Positions 25,062 to 33,169 of a stretch of DNA of 33,169 nt are shown in pieces. Under the pieces are notes generated by a model. It was not told the DNA's origin. It worked only from the letters and a program-made list of their open reading frames with translations, and searched no databases. This DNA is from Bacteroidia bacterium. GTDB lineage: Bacteria > Bacteroidota > Bacteroidia > B-17B0 > Aurantibacillaceae. The stretch spans positions 1 to 33,169 of the forward strand of contig JANYIQ010000076.1 of NCBI GenBank assembly GCA_025362575.1, in the 5' to 3' direction. The number at the start of each line of letters is the position of its first letter. The stretch's first letter is position 1. The translations under genes were made by a program, and so were the position numbers.

Positions 25062-26018
25062 TTATTTAGTGACTTTGATCTTGTATTTGAATTTCGGAAC
25101 ACCGCCAATTGGTACGGAGAAGAAGGCAAGCGACTCGCCATATTGGTTCTGAATGTAAATGGTAATGTTGTTATTCTTAACCGGTTTTTTCTTTATGAAT
25201 TGAACATCAAGCGAAGTGTTTATTTCATCAGCAACAATTTTATGTTCAGAAGCTTCCCAGTTGGTTCCTTTTTCAATAGTGGTTTCTTCTGCTTTTTTTG
25301 CAACCGATATAATTCGAATATTGCCTTCTTCATCATAATCATATACGTGAATGTTCACGGCTGTAATTCCTTTAGATATGAAAGGATAGAGGTGAGATAC
25401 AGATCCTACATTGTCAGCGGTTCTTAAGCAATATTCATAAGTAAAAATGTTTCCGCCTTCTACTTTAATATTATCATCTTTTGAAGTAGATAAACTTAGT
25501 CGGTATAAATTCCCATCATCACCATCTAAACCTTCAACAACCAATTTAAAAACATTACCATCAAATTCGGGTAGAAATTCGCCTTCAAGCGGGTTAATAG
25601 GACCGAAGTTGAACCATTTATCATCAACAGAAGCATCTTCACCAAAAGTTTTGGTATACAATAAAGAACCGCTGTTGTAATTTCCTTTAGGGTCTATTGC
25701 CTGAGCATCTTTATTGCTGTGAGCGCCTTTTCCACCGTAAACAGAATATTTGGTTTTAGAATTAAATCCGCCGCGGTTTTCATCATATTTGCCGCCATTA
25801 TCCGGGTCAAATACTCTGATAAAAAAAGGTGTTTTAATGTCTTTTGGAATGGTGAAGAAATAGATCTGAATATTATCGTCATCTCCCCAGGTTTTATCAG
25901 CCTGTTTACTGAAAGTAACGAGGTAAGGAATGTTCTCATCAGTTGAAGGCATTACCTGAGAAAACAATGAAAATTTTGTCGCTAAAAAGAGCAGAGTAAG
26001 GGTGAGCGTTTTTTTCAT
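25062..26018 (-). CDS. Unrecognised secreted protein in the adhesin cluster
   Basis: The 318-residue product has a signal peptide (about 1-21, FSLFSQ) and a beta-rich mature chain. Its middle part is acidic and Gly/Asp/Asn-rich (DPDNGGKYDENRGG, GLDGDDGNLYRLSL), which could bind calcium or sugars. The C-terminus is Lys-rich with alternating strand patterns (NITIYIQNQYGESLAFFSVPIGG). I do not recognise a domain. There is no T9SS C-terminal signal domain, so it probably stays in the periplasm or at the inner face of the outer membrane. It lies 15 bases upstream of the sensor phosphatase and 46 bases after the SPOR-domain protein. A ligand-binding or accessory role for the sensor is inference from position only. 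Confidence 0.8.
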   Translation of the reverse strand: MKKTLTLTLLFLATKFSLFSQVMPSTDENIPYLVTFSKQADKTWGDDDNIQIYFFTIPKDIKTPFFIRVFDPDNGGKYDENRGGFNSKTKYSVYGGKGAHSNKDAQAIDPKGNYNSGSLLYTKTFGEDASVDDKWFNFGPINPLEGEFLPEFDGNVFKLVVEGLDGDDGNLYRLSLSTSKDDNIKVEGGNIFTYEYCLRTADNVGSVSHLYPFISKGITAVNIHVYDYDEEGNIRIISVAKKAEETTIEKGTNWEASEHKIVADEINTSLDVQFIKKKPVKNNNITIYIQNQYGESLAFFSVPIGGVPKFKYKIKVTK

Positions 26019-26064
26019 AGTTATAGTACCATTTTTAATGATGCTATATTAATAAATTATATCA

Positions 26065-29000
26065 TTATTTGGTAGTAAAAACGCCTTTTTTCTCGAGGTT
26101 TTCCATATAAATACGCTTTCCATGGTAGAAAATGCACACAAAAGCGTCGGTTTGGCCTGCCATTATTACTTTTTTATTCTGTTCAAAGGCTTCTCTTAAG
26201 GTTTTATAAGATCCTCCAATGGTCATGCGGGTAATACCGTTCTCAATTCCTGCTTTCTCAATTACGCCCAGTCCAAGCTTGTTTAAACGCGGGAAATCCC
26301 AGTCTTTTCTGTATTTGAAGAGCGCTATTTGAACCTTATATTCAACACCTTCAACGGCCATATCACCATATTTTTCGATATAAGCCATAGTTTTTCTCTG
26401 AACTACGGTTGTTGGCACAAAATCCTTGGTATCGTATTCTTTGGCAGGAGCAGATTCAGCAAGAACATCGTTCTCAGCTGCTTTTTCCTTAGGTGCTTTT
26501 TTGGTTTTACGCTCTGTTTTCTCAATTAAATTATTTTCGTTAATTACAGTTTCATTGTCACTCGCAAGGGCTTCACCTTTTTTGTTGATCACGCCGCGTT
26601 TTTCAAGATTTTCAATGTAGATCCGTTTGCCTTTGTAGTAAACCGATACGAAAGCATCCTCATGACCTCTTTTAAATACTTTTTTATTGAGTTCAAAAGC
26701 CTCTTTAAGAGTTTTAAAAGAACCTCCAATGGTCATGCGTGTTAATCCGTCTTCAAGTGATTCGCTTTCAACTTCACCTAATCCGCTTAGCTTAGGAAAA
26801 TGATACCTTTTGCGATGCCTGTAAACACCAACCTGAACTTTAAATTCAAGATCCTTTGCACTGATGTCACCGTACTTTTTAAGATACAGCATTATTTTTT
26901 TCTGAATGTCTGTTTTAGGAATAAAGTCTGCGTCGCCCGACATGGCTTCGTTTATCTCGTTTGTTGCAGTAGATACATCGCTGTTTGAATCGCTCGAATT
27001 TTCGTGATAGGTATTTGAATTGTTATTTTCTTTTTTGTTTGAGTGCTTATTTTTCGAAACTTTTTCTTTTGGAGTGTTCTTAGAGTTCTTTTCTGAGTTT
27101 GTAGTTTCGTTTGAATTGGAGTTTTGATTTTCGGAGTTATTATTTGATGCTAAAACTGTATTGTTTTCTTTTGTTGGATTTGCCGCATTGTTATCGTTGC
27201 TTGTTTTATTTCCCTGCGAATTATCAGCAGCATTGTTTTTTAAATTGTTATCTGCTGCATTCGAATTTTCATTTGTATTCGATGAATTTTCTTTCGCATT
27301 GTTGGAAGCGGTAGCCTCTGTTGTAGCAGTGGAAGCAGTTACAGCCTTTGGTTTGATCTTGCTTTTATCTTCATAAAAAGTTGCGTCCTTAATGTTTTTA
27401 GATTGATCTTCTATGATCTGACCATTTTTGTAAGCAATTACAACCGGGTTTTCTACTCCGGCATTCAATACGTTTTTATATGATTTTTCAATTGCATTGA
27501 TCTTTTTCTCGTCGCCATAGGTGTATTGATATTCGCCGTTGATCAATTGCTGATTGATACCGGTTATGCCATTAGCGCTGATGGCGGTTGTATCTTTTAA
27601 ATTCTTGCTTTTCCCTAAATGTACTTTAAAGGTTACGCCATCTCCTTCTTTCAGATCAAACAAGGTGTCAATGTCGCCTTTCATGTATTTATATTTGAGA
27701 GAGAATGCTGTGCTTGATCCGCTTAGTTCTACCGGAGCATTTCCTGTTTTGTTCCTGTCTTCAACGTAAGTTTTTATTCCATCGGCAACTTTTTTGCCAT
27801 TAAGTCCGGATTTGGTATAATTCATGCTTACATCGTCGTAATTGATAGCTGCTAAAGCAGAAGAATCGGATTTGAATTTTGAGGAACCATATTTGAGAAC
27901 TTCTTCTGCAATTTTTCTTTTTTCAACACCCGCCCAAACCTGCGCATTTACAGCTACAATGTTCTTGGTGGTACACATGAGTTGTTTTTTTGTTGAACCC
28001 TTTTGAGTATAAGTGATCCCCAGCTTAACAACATGACTTCCCAATTCTTCAAAGGTGTGTTCGATCGATCGTCCTCTAATACGTTTACCTTCTATTTCAT
28101 AGAAGTATCCTGTAATTTTTTTATCCGGTAAAAAAGTTCCGATCGTATTAATATTGAATTCACGGTCTACTAAAACAGTATCCAGTGAATTTATTTTTAA
28201 TTGAACGATCGAATCCACAGCGAGATCAAAAGAAGCCTGGGTCATGAATACCTGCTTGGTGGTAGAATCTACAACATTCAGGTTTATTAAATAGTTTCCC
28301 GGACCAATAAAGCAATGCCTTACTTCCAATCCTTTTTGTTTGGTACCATCTCCAAATAACCACTCATAATAATAACCCTTTAATGAATCTGTATTCAAGG
28401 TGCTTTCTTCACTTAGGTTATAACAATAGTCTTCTTTAACCTGTTCAACACAATTTTTAAATGATGGCCAGGTCTTTGTAAAAAAGAAGATATCATCCTG
28501 ATTTTCATTTCTGCTAGTTGAGAAATATCCGTTCTCTTCGAGTGAATCAATGTAAATTCCGAAGTCATCGTATTTTGTGTTGATTGGGCTTCCCAGGTTT
28601 TGAATCACCGCATTGCCGCTATCTATGGTGCATTTGTATATATCTAAGCCGCCATAACCCCCGGTCTGGGTACTTGAGTAATAGATCTCATTTTCGCTTA
28701 CCGCAAAAGGAAAGTATTCGTTTTCTTCGGTATTGATACTCGTATAATTCGTGAAGATCTTCCAGGTACTGTCTTTATATTCGGCAATGTAAATATCTGT
28801 TTTACCTTTTCCTCCAGGTAAATTAGCCGAAAAATAAAGTTTGTGATCGTATATCATGGGATGCGATGCCGAAAAAGTATCTGCAAGCACCATCTCCGGT
28901 TTTGGTGTTTCAAAAACATTGTTTTTTAGTAGCGAAGAGTAAATTGCAAGTTTGTGTTTTTCCTTGACACCTGAGCCCGGTATTTTTATATCGGTAGAGT

Positions 29001-29367
29001 AATAAAGTTTGGAACTTTCTCTATCAAAAAAGCAGGAACCCTGATTAAGAGGATTGTTGATCTTATCTGTTAAGGCTTTAACTTTTTTTACTGTAATTGA
29101 ATCTGAAAGGGTTCCTGAATATAGATCCAGCATCTGATGCAGGGTAGAGGCTTCCATATTAATAACGCCGATCTTTCTTTCTTGTGATGAAGTATAATAA
29201 AGTGTATTGCCAATTTTATACGGGCCAAATTCAGATTCTTCGGTATTTATGTTCAGAGGCTTTAACTGAATGTTTGTAGAGTCAAAATAAAAATTATTCT
29301 GCGCGAAAGAACATAGCTTTAGCATAAAGCAAAAAAAGAAGAACAAGGTTTTATGCTTTAAGGTCAT
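26065..29367 (-). CDS. PD40/PKD envelope protein with three SPOR-like domains
   Basis: The 1100-residue product has a signal peptide (about 1-23) and PD40-type propeller repeats (about 40-300, e.g. NEIYYSSTQTGGYGGLDIY). A PKD domain (about 320-372, YYEWLFGDGT) and a second PKD-like unit (about 395-472) follow. A SPOR-like domain lies at about 577-655 (VTFKVHLGKSKN to AYKNGQII), then an Asn/Ser-rich linker of about 140 residues (675-813), and two further SPOR-like domains at about 814-928 and 982-1100 that are clear duplicates (FKVQVGV/YKVQIAL; RMTIGGS-KTL-EAFE-NKKV; GKRIY-ENLEK-GV). SPOR domains bind denuded peptidoglycan, so it may tie the outer-membrane PorP-like protein encoded upstream to the cell wall. 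Its start shares one base with the PorP-like stop (TAATG). Confidence 0.82.
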   Translation of the reverse strand: MTLKHKTLFFFFCFMLKLCSFAQNNFYFDSTNIQLKPLNINTEESEFGPYKIGNTLYYTSSQERKIGVINMEASTLHQMLDLYSGTLSDSITVKKVKALTDKINNPLNQGSCFFDRESSKLYYSTDIKIPGSGVKEKHKLAIYSSLLKNNVFETPKPEMVLADTFSASHPMIYDHKLYFSANLPGGKGKTDIYIAEYKDSTWKIFTNYTSINTEENEYFPFAVSENEIYYSSTQTGGYGGLDIYKCTIDSGNAVIQNLGSPINTKYDDFGIYIDSLEENGYFSTSRNENQDDIFFFTKTWPSFKNCVEQVKEDYCYNLSEESTLNTDSLKGYYYEWLFGDGTKQKGLEVRHCFIGPGNYLINLNVVDSTTKQVFMTQASFDLAVDSIVQLKINSLDTVLVDREFNINTIGTFLPDKKITGYFYEIEGKRIRGRSIEHTFEELGSHVVKLGITYTQKGSTKKQLMCTTKNIVAVNAQVWAGVEKRKIAEEVLKYGSSKFKSDSSALAAINYDDVSMNYTKSGLNGKKVADGIKTYVEDRNKTGNAPVELSGSSTAFSLKYKYMKGDIDTLFDLKEGDGVTFKVHLGKSKNLKDTTAISANGITGINQQLINGEYQYTYGDEKKINAIEKSYKNVLNAGVENPVVIAYKNGQIIEDQSKNIKDATFYEDKSKIKPKAVTASTATTEATASNNAKENSSNTNENSNAADNNLKNNAADNSQGNKTSNDNNAANPTKENNTVLASNNNSENQNSNSNETTNSEKNSKNTPKEKVSKNKHSNKKENNNSNTYHENSSDSNSDVSTATNEINEAMSGDADFIPKTDIQKKIMLYLKKYGDISAKDLEFKVQVGVYRHRKRYHFPKLSGLGEVESESLEDGLTRMTIGGSFKTLKEAFELNKKVFKRGHEDAFVSVYYKGKRIYIENLEKRGVINKKGEALASDNETVINENNLIEKTERKTKKAPKEKAAENDVLAESAPAKEYDTKDFVPTTVVQRKTMAYIEKYGDMAVEGVEYKVQIALFKYRKDWDFPRLNKLGLGVIEKAGIENGITRMTIGGSYKTLREAFEQNKKVIMAGQTDAFVCIFYHGKRIYMENLEKKGVFTTK
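26068..26928 (-). repeat. Duplicated SPOR-like coding units
   Basis: Two copies of a roughly 115-residue unit, encoded at 26928-26585 and 26424-26068, share the same order of motifs: DF-P at the start, KYGD, KVQ, FP-L, G-TRMTIGGS, and GKRIY-ENLEK-GV at the end. A Lys/Glu-rich spacer of about 53 residues separates them. The copies have diverged, so this is an old duplication and not an active tandem array. Confidence 0.75.
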
Positions 29368-30254
29368 TAGAAGAATCTTGGGGTAGGCGCGTTTGAAAAT
29401 TTACCAAAGAAGTAGTTTAACATGATCTCATGTGTGCCTGAATTGTATTTTCTAAGTTTGCCGATCGATAGATCGTAAGCATAACCAACTTTTATTCTTC
29501 TGTCAAGTAAACAATCAAAATAAGCTACTATTGCATCTTTGTTCCTGTAAGCCACTCCAACACCCAGTATTTCTTTGAAATAGGTTGTGAAGTTCACATC
29601 GAACTGCACCGGAGAATTTTTTACCCCTCTCACCAGGAAACTTGGTTTAATGGTAACATCATCATTGATCTTGTAAACATAACCTCCAACAAGATTGAAC
29701 TCTGCATACCAGCTTCCTCCGCTGATGTTAAAGAGTTCAGGTGATGATAGGCCAACATACATTTTTTTAGTATAATAAAATATACCTGCGCTGGTATTGA
29801 ATTTATTCACAACCGGAGAATTGGTATTAAAGGTTTCATCCCCTTGAGTAGTGGTTCTTAATTTACTGTAATCATAAAAAATTCTTTTATACGCAGGCTG
29901 AACTCCGAATGAGATCGTTTTTTTACGGTCGATCTTTATTCTGTACGCAAAAGCAAGTTTTACGTTTGTGATACTGGTTAATCCTATTTTGTCGTTGTAA
30001 TATTGAACGCCAAGTGATAAATTCTTTGGCTTTATCTCTAAACTTGATAAAATGCAAACTGTTTGCGGCGCTCCGGTTATACCTGCCCACTGCTTACGGT
30101 AAAAGCAAGTCACGTCAAGCGCTTTTTTCTGACCGGCATACGCAGGATTCACGTCAAATAAATTAAATAAATAATTTGATGTGAGTGTAGAATGCTGCGC
30201 CCAAATTACATTTGAGGTAATTGCGAAGATCAATATGTAAAATAATTTTCTCAT
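29367..30254 (-). CDS. PorP/SprF family outer membrane protein
   Basis: The 295-residue product has a signal peptide (about 1-19, IWAQ) and the PorP/SprF hallmark NLFDVNPAYAG followed by YRKQWAGITGAPQT. The rest is alternating beta strands (SLGVQYYNDKIG, FGVQPAYKRIFY, VGLSSPELF), consistent with an outer-membrane barrel. SprF of Flavobacterium johnsoniae is encoded beside the giant adhesin SprB and is needed for its export or anchoring. Here the gene overlaps the end of a giant adhesin by four bases (ATGA), the same arrangement. A paired role for this adhesin is therefore well supported by context. The gene overlaps the next one by one base. Confidence 0.93.
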   Translation of the reverse strand: MRKLFYILIFAITSNVIWAQHSTLTSNYLFNLFDVNPAYAGQKKALDVTCFYRKQWAGITGAPQTVCILSSLEIKPKNLSLGVQYYNDKIGLTSITNVKLAFAYRIKIDRKKTISFGVQPAYKRIFYDYSKLRTTTQGDETFNTNSPVVNKFNTSAGIFYYTKKMYVGLSSPELFNISGGSWYAEFNLVGGYVYKINDDVTIKPSFLVRGVKNSPVQFDVNFTTYFKEILGVGVAYRNKDAIVAYFDCLLDRRIKVGYAYDLSIGKLRKYNSGTHEIMLNYFFGKFSNAPTPRFF

Positions 30255-33169
30255 CGTTTCACCATTATATAACCTGTTCTTACTTTGTTGTCTAAGCTGA
30301 TCACATAGAAATAGGTATCGTCTGTAAGCGGCTGACCGGTCATGTTCAAGCCATTCCAGTTATTATTGTAATTTGAATTTTCATAAACTACATTTCCCCA
30401 GCGATTCAATATCTTCACTTCTATTTTAGTATATGAATCTGATAATGGAATTTCAAGGAAATCATTAATGCCATCACCGTTAGGGGAGATCGCGTTCGGT
30501 ATCTCCAATTCAATTAAAGTAATGTTGATCTCATCTTCGGTGTAACCGCATACATCTGTTATTTTCCAACGTATAGTATTTATACCGGGTTTAATGGCGG
30601 TAATTGAAGTAGTGTTCAGAGCAGAATTTAAAATGTTATAACTGCCTCCTACATACTCCCAACTTCCAATGCCCGAAGTTGGGGTATTAGCACTTAAACC
30701 AAATGCATTAACGTATATGGTAGTATCATTACCCGCAAAGGCCTGCTGGATCGGTGCGATAATTCCAATTGAAACGGTATCTGATGAAACAGGACAAGAT
30801 CCATTGCTTATCGACCACACTAAGGCATTTGTTGAAGTGGATAAACTCGTCACCAAAGATGAATTAAGCGTAGGGGTTGTTACTGAACCACCGCCGGTAA
30901 ATACTGTCCAGATGCCTGTTCCAACAACTGGCACGTTTGCATTCAATGTTGCTGTTGAAAAACAAACCATTTGATCAGGACCTGCATTGGCCACAGTAGG
31001 TAAAAGTTGCAGCTCAATATTCATGGTATCAGATGTGGTAGGGCAAACACCGTTAGATGTTATCCATACCAATGAATTTGTTCCTACTGATAATCCGGTT
31101 ACCAAAGATGTATTTAATGTTGGGCTTGTCACCGAAGAAGCGCCTCCAATTACAGTCCATGTTCCAACGCCTGTGGTCGGAAGTAAAGCGTTAAGATTGG
31201 CAGTATTTGTGGTTAAACAAAACGCCTGATCAGGACCTGCATTCGCCGCAGAAGGGAAGGCATCAACAAATACATTCATGGTGCTGGTTGAAATCGGACA
31301 AACTCCATTTGATGTTGTCCAAACCAGCGAATTTGTTCCCGTACTTAATCCTGTAACCGCCGAAGTATTTAATGTAGTTGTTGTTACTGAAGAACCTCCT
31401 GAGATCACCGACCATGCACCGGTTCCAATAGCCGGTATGGTGCTGTTCAAAGTAGTGGTTGATGCACAAATGGTTTGATCCGGTCCTGCAACAGACGGAG
31501 AAGGATTCGGATCAACAAGAATGTCAACTGTACTAGTTGAAGCTGGGCATACACCGTTAGAGATGCTCCACACAAATGAATTTACTCCTATAGTTAAACT
31601 ACTTATAGCAGAAGTGTTTAATGTTGGAGTGGTAACAGTTGAACCTCCCGCAATTACCGACCACAATCCAGTACCAACGGTTGGTGTATTAGCACTTAAA
31701 GTTGCAGTTGAAACGCAAAGTGTTTGAGTAGAACCGGCGATTGCAGTAGTCGGGTAAAGGTCTCTGAAAATGGTTACGGTATCCAATGAATTCGGACAAG
31801 ATCCAAATCCTGTTGACCATACAAATGTATTAGCACCAAAGCTTAATCCTGTAATGCCTGAATTATTCACGTTTGTAAATGTAACCGCTGAACCTCCTGC
31901 GATCACAGTCCAAATACCCGTTCCAACAAAAGGAACATTTCCGTTTAATGTAGCAGTGCTGGCACAAACCGTGAAATCAGTTCCTGCATTAGCAGGTGTT
32001 GGGAACGGATTTACGTTGATCAATACAGTACTTGTTGAGGCAGGACAAACACCGTTAGAAATTGTCCATACAATATTATTTGTTCCCGTTATTAAACCTG
32101 TAATTCCTGAACTGTTTAAAGTAGGAGTAGTTACAGTGGAGGTACCTGAAATTACAGTCCAGACTGCCGTTCCTACTGTAGGAATATTTGCATTTAAAGT
32201 CGTTGAAGCAATGCATAAATTTTGATTAGGTCCTGCATTGGATACCGTTGGCATATCGTCAACATTGATTGTAACACTTGAAGTTGAAGTAGCGCAAGGA
32301 GAATTTGAGATCGACCATTCAAATACGTTGGCTCCAACTCCCAATCCGGTTACACTTGTTGCAGGTGAAAGCGAGTTTGTTATAGTTCCGCTTCCTGAAA
32401 TTAAACTCCAGGTTCCAACTCCAACTAAAGGAGTGTTTCCTGTTATTGCAACAGTAGGATTATTAACGCAAATGGTTGTATTGGTAATTGCGCTTGCCAC
32501 AGTTGGCATATCGTTAACAGTGATCGTAACATAATCACTCAGGGGGCTGCATGGGTTATTAGAAATGGTCCATGCAAATACGTTTGTTCCCACAGGCATT
32601 CCGGTAATGGCGGTTGTAGGAGATGTTGGACTCACAATAGTTCCACCACCTAAAACTACTGTCCATAATCCGGTTCCCACTGTTGGAGTATTAGCAGCCA
32701 TAAGGGTTGTTGGTGTTGAGATACAAAGTGTTTGATTTGGCCCTGCAAGCGGAGTAGTAGGTACGTCGTTTACATATAATGTAACATTTGAAACTGATGA
32801 TAAACAAGGTGAATTAGAAATGGTCCATGCAAAAACGTTAGCACCTAATCCCATTCCGGTTACCGGAGTTGTTGGTGATGAAGGAAGCATAATAGTGCCG
32901 CTTCCCGAAACTAATGTCCAGCTTCCGGTTCCAATGGCCGGAGTATTTCCGTTCATGAAATAATTAGGGCTGGAGATACAAACTGTGTTGTTAACGCCGG
33001 CAGAAGCAATGGTAGGTAATGGATTAACCGTTATGGTCATAATATCAACCGATGCGGCACAGGGTGAATTGGAAATGGTCCATGCAAAAACATTGTTACC
33101 AACAGTTAAACCGGTAATGGTTGTAGTAGGAGATGTAGCACTTGTAATCACTCCGGTTCCAGAAACTAA
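30251..33169 (-). CDS. Giant repetitive T9SS-secreted adhesin, C-terminal part (open at window edge)
   Basis: The frame stays open to the last base of the window; the GTG at 33151 is an internal Val, not a start. The visible 972 residues are a tandem array of about eleven beta-rich units of roughly 83 residues, each with G-W, a TGL-x-G-N-F/V-W strand, ISN-x-x-C and a second Cys (VCIS type). A C-terminal domain of about 83 residues follows (IPNAISPNGDGINDFLEI, ILNRWGNVVYE, GQPLTDDTYFYVISL, GYIMVKR). This is the gliding-motility-associated (CHU_C, type B) signal used for T9SS export and surface attachment. The protein should be displayed on the cell surface as an adhesin. Its stop overlaps the PorP/SprF gene, which likely handles it. 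Confidence 0.93.
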   Translation of the reverse strand, partial: LVSGTGVITSATSPTTTITGLTVGNNVFAWTISNSPCAASVDIMTITVNPLPTIASAGVNNTVCISSPNYFMNGNTPAIGTGSWTLVSGSGTIMLPSSPTTPVTGMGLGANVFAWTISNSPCLSSVSNVTLYVNDVPTTPLAGPNQTLCISTPTTLMAANTPTVGTGLWTVVLGGGTIVSPTSPTTAITGMPVGTNVFAWTISNNPCSPLSDYVTITVNDMPTVASAITNTTICVNNPTVAITGNTPLVGVGTWSLISGSGTITNSLSPATSVTGLGVGANVFEWSISNSPCATSTSSVTINVDDMPTVSNAGPNQNLCIASTTLNANIPTVGTAVWTVISGTSTVTTPTLNSSGITGLITGTNNIVWTISNGVCPASTSTVLINVNPFPTPANAGTDFTVCASTATLNGNVPFVGTGIWTVIAGGSAVTFTNVNNSGITGLSFGANTFVWSTGFGSCPNSLDTVTIFRDLYPTTAIAGSTQTLCVSTATLSANTPTVGTGLWSVIAGGSTVTTPTLNTSAISSLTIGVNSFVWSISNGVCPASTSTVDILVDPNPSPSVAGPDQTICASTTTLNSTIPAIGTGAWSVISGGSSVTTTTLNTSAVTGLSTGTNSLVWTTSNGVCPISTSTMNVFVDAFPSAANAGPDQAFCLTTNTANLNALLPTTGVGTWTVIGGASSVTSPTLNTSLVTGLSVGTNSLVWITSNGVCPTTSDTMNIELQLLPTVANAGPDQMVCFSTATLNANVPVVGTGIWTVFTGGGSVTTPTLNSSLVTSLSTSTNALVWSISNGSCPVSSDTVSIGIIAPIQQAFAGNDTTIYVNAFGLSANTPTSGIGSWEYVGGSYNILNSALNTTSITAIKPGINTIRWKITDVCGYTEDEINITLIELEIPNAISPNGDGINDFLEIPLSDSYTKIEVKILNRWGNVVYENSNYNNNWNGLNMTGQPLTDDTYFYVISLDNKVRTGYIMVKR
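30503..33169 (-). repeat. Tandem array of about eleven Ig-like adhesin repeats (about 250 bases each)
   Basis: Ten units carry a W-[ST]-x-[ST]-[NG]-x-x-C motif: NSPC (three times) and NNPC in the first four, then GVCP or GSCP in the next six. The eleventh is divergent (RWKITDVCGY) and lacks the other Cys (TIYVNA replaces the VCxS segment). Units 1-4 share the form SGSGTI-SPTT and units 5-10 share GGSxVTTPTLNTS, so two subfamilies sit side by side. The first unit is cut by the window edge. Most units hold two Cys and could form disulfides. Confidence 0.8.

Noticed and set aside
25056-25427. 123-codon plus-strand open frame opposite the unknown secreted protein
   Set aside because: The minus-strand gene has a clean signal peptide and operon context; the plus-strand frame has neither and is rich in Phe/Asn as expected for an antisense shadow.
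26037-26066. Inverted repeat AATGAT...ATCATT after the SPOR protein gene as a terminator
   Set aside because: The stem is short and AT-only, the loop is long, and in the transcribed direction it is followed by A rather than T residues; the downstream gene is probably read through.
30669-32534. Row of similar plus-strand open frames opposite the adhesin array
   Set aside because: They recur with the roughly 250-base period of the adhesin repeats, so their similarity only mirrors the repeat on the coding strand.
33149-33151. GTG as the start of the adhesin
   Set aside because: The frame continues upstream to the window edge with repeat-like residues (LVSGTG), so the codon is an internal Val and the true start is outside the window.

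Overview
The window looks like a piece of chromosome from an AT-rich Bacteroidota (Bacteroidetes) bacterium with a type IX secretion system (T9SS). The evidence is a PorP/SprF-family protein, an adhesin ending in a gliding-motility-type C-terminal domain, a PorE-like envelope protein, Reg_prop/Y_Y_Y sensor architecture, and several promoter candidates matching the Bacteroidota pattern TTG-N19/20-TAnnTTTG. I cannot resolve the genus. No rRNA, tRNA, CRISPR array, transposase or phage gene was seen. No gene-free stretch exceeds 300 bases; the longest are 19131-19366 and 7339-7573, both described below.

Region 1 (1-3697). The 3' end of ffh, a small lipoprotein-like gene and folD lie on the plus strand. 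A 175-base mosaic of short repeats separates folD from a minus-strand ECF sigma factor with a membrane-anchored putative anti-sigma factor that has a TonB-like C-terminus. Region 2 (3698-7338). A plus-strand operon encodes a YfiR-like (DUF4154) periplasmic protein, a secreted TPR protein and a HAMP/SpoIIE phosphatase. It converges on a second small lipoprotein-like gene that is a divergent paralogue of the one beside folD. Region 3 (7339-14965). A GC-rich, foldable intergenic element precedes a 2-oxoacid dehydrogenase E2 gene. After it come a PorE-like TPR/beta-propeller/OmpA-like protein, a SAM methyltransferase and priA, with two clear terminators between transcription units.

Region 4 (14962-21906). 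Minus-strand genes encode a large Asp-box/VPS10-type secreted propeller protein, a VOC protein and a DUF2147 protein. Divergent from them is a manganese unit: a perfect 16-base palindromic operator, mntR, and mntH fused to a UspA domain. Region 5 (21903-33169). A tightly packed minus-strand cluster runs in the order giant repeat adhesin (open at the window edge), PorP/SprF-like protein, PD40/PKD protein with three SPOR-like domains, an unrecognised secreted protein, and a Reg_prop/Y_Y_Y/SpoIIE sensor phosphatase.

How the genes may work together. Regions 2 and 5 each place envelope or surface proteins next to a membrane-bound SpoIIE-type phosphatase that shares the same linker motif, suggesting that two envelope sensors report by dephosphorylation of unidentified partners. 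The region 5 cluster reads as a surface-adhesin export and anchoring module with a built-in sensor, and it is the best candidate for an undescribed system. All functions are inferred from sequence reading alone; no database search was run.
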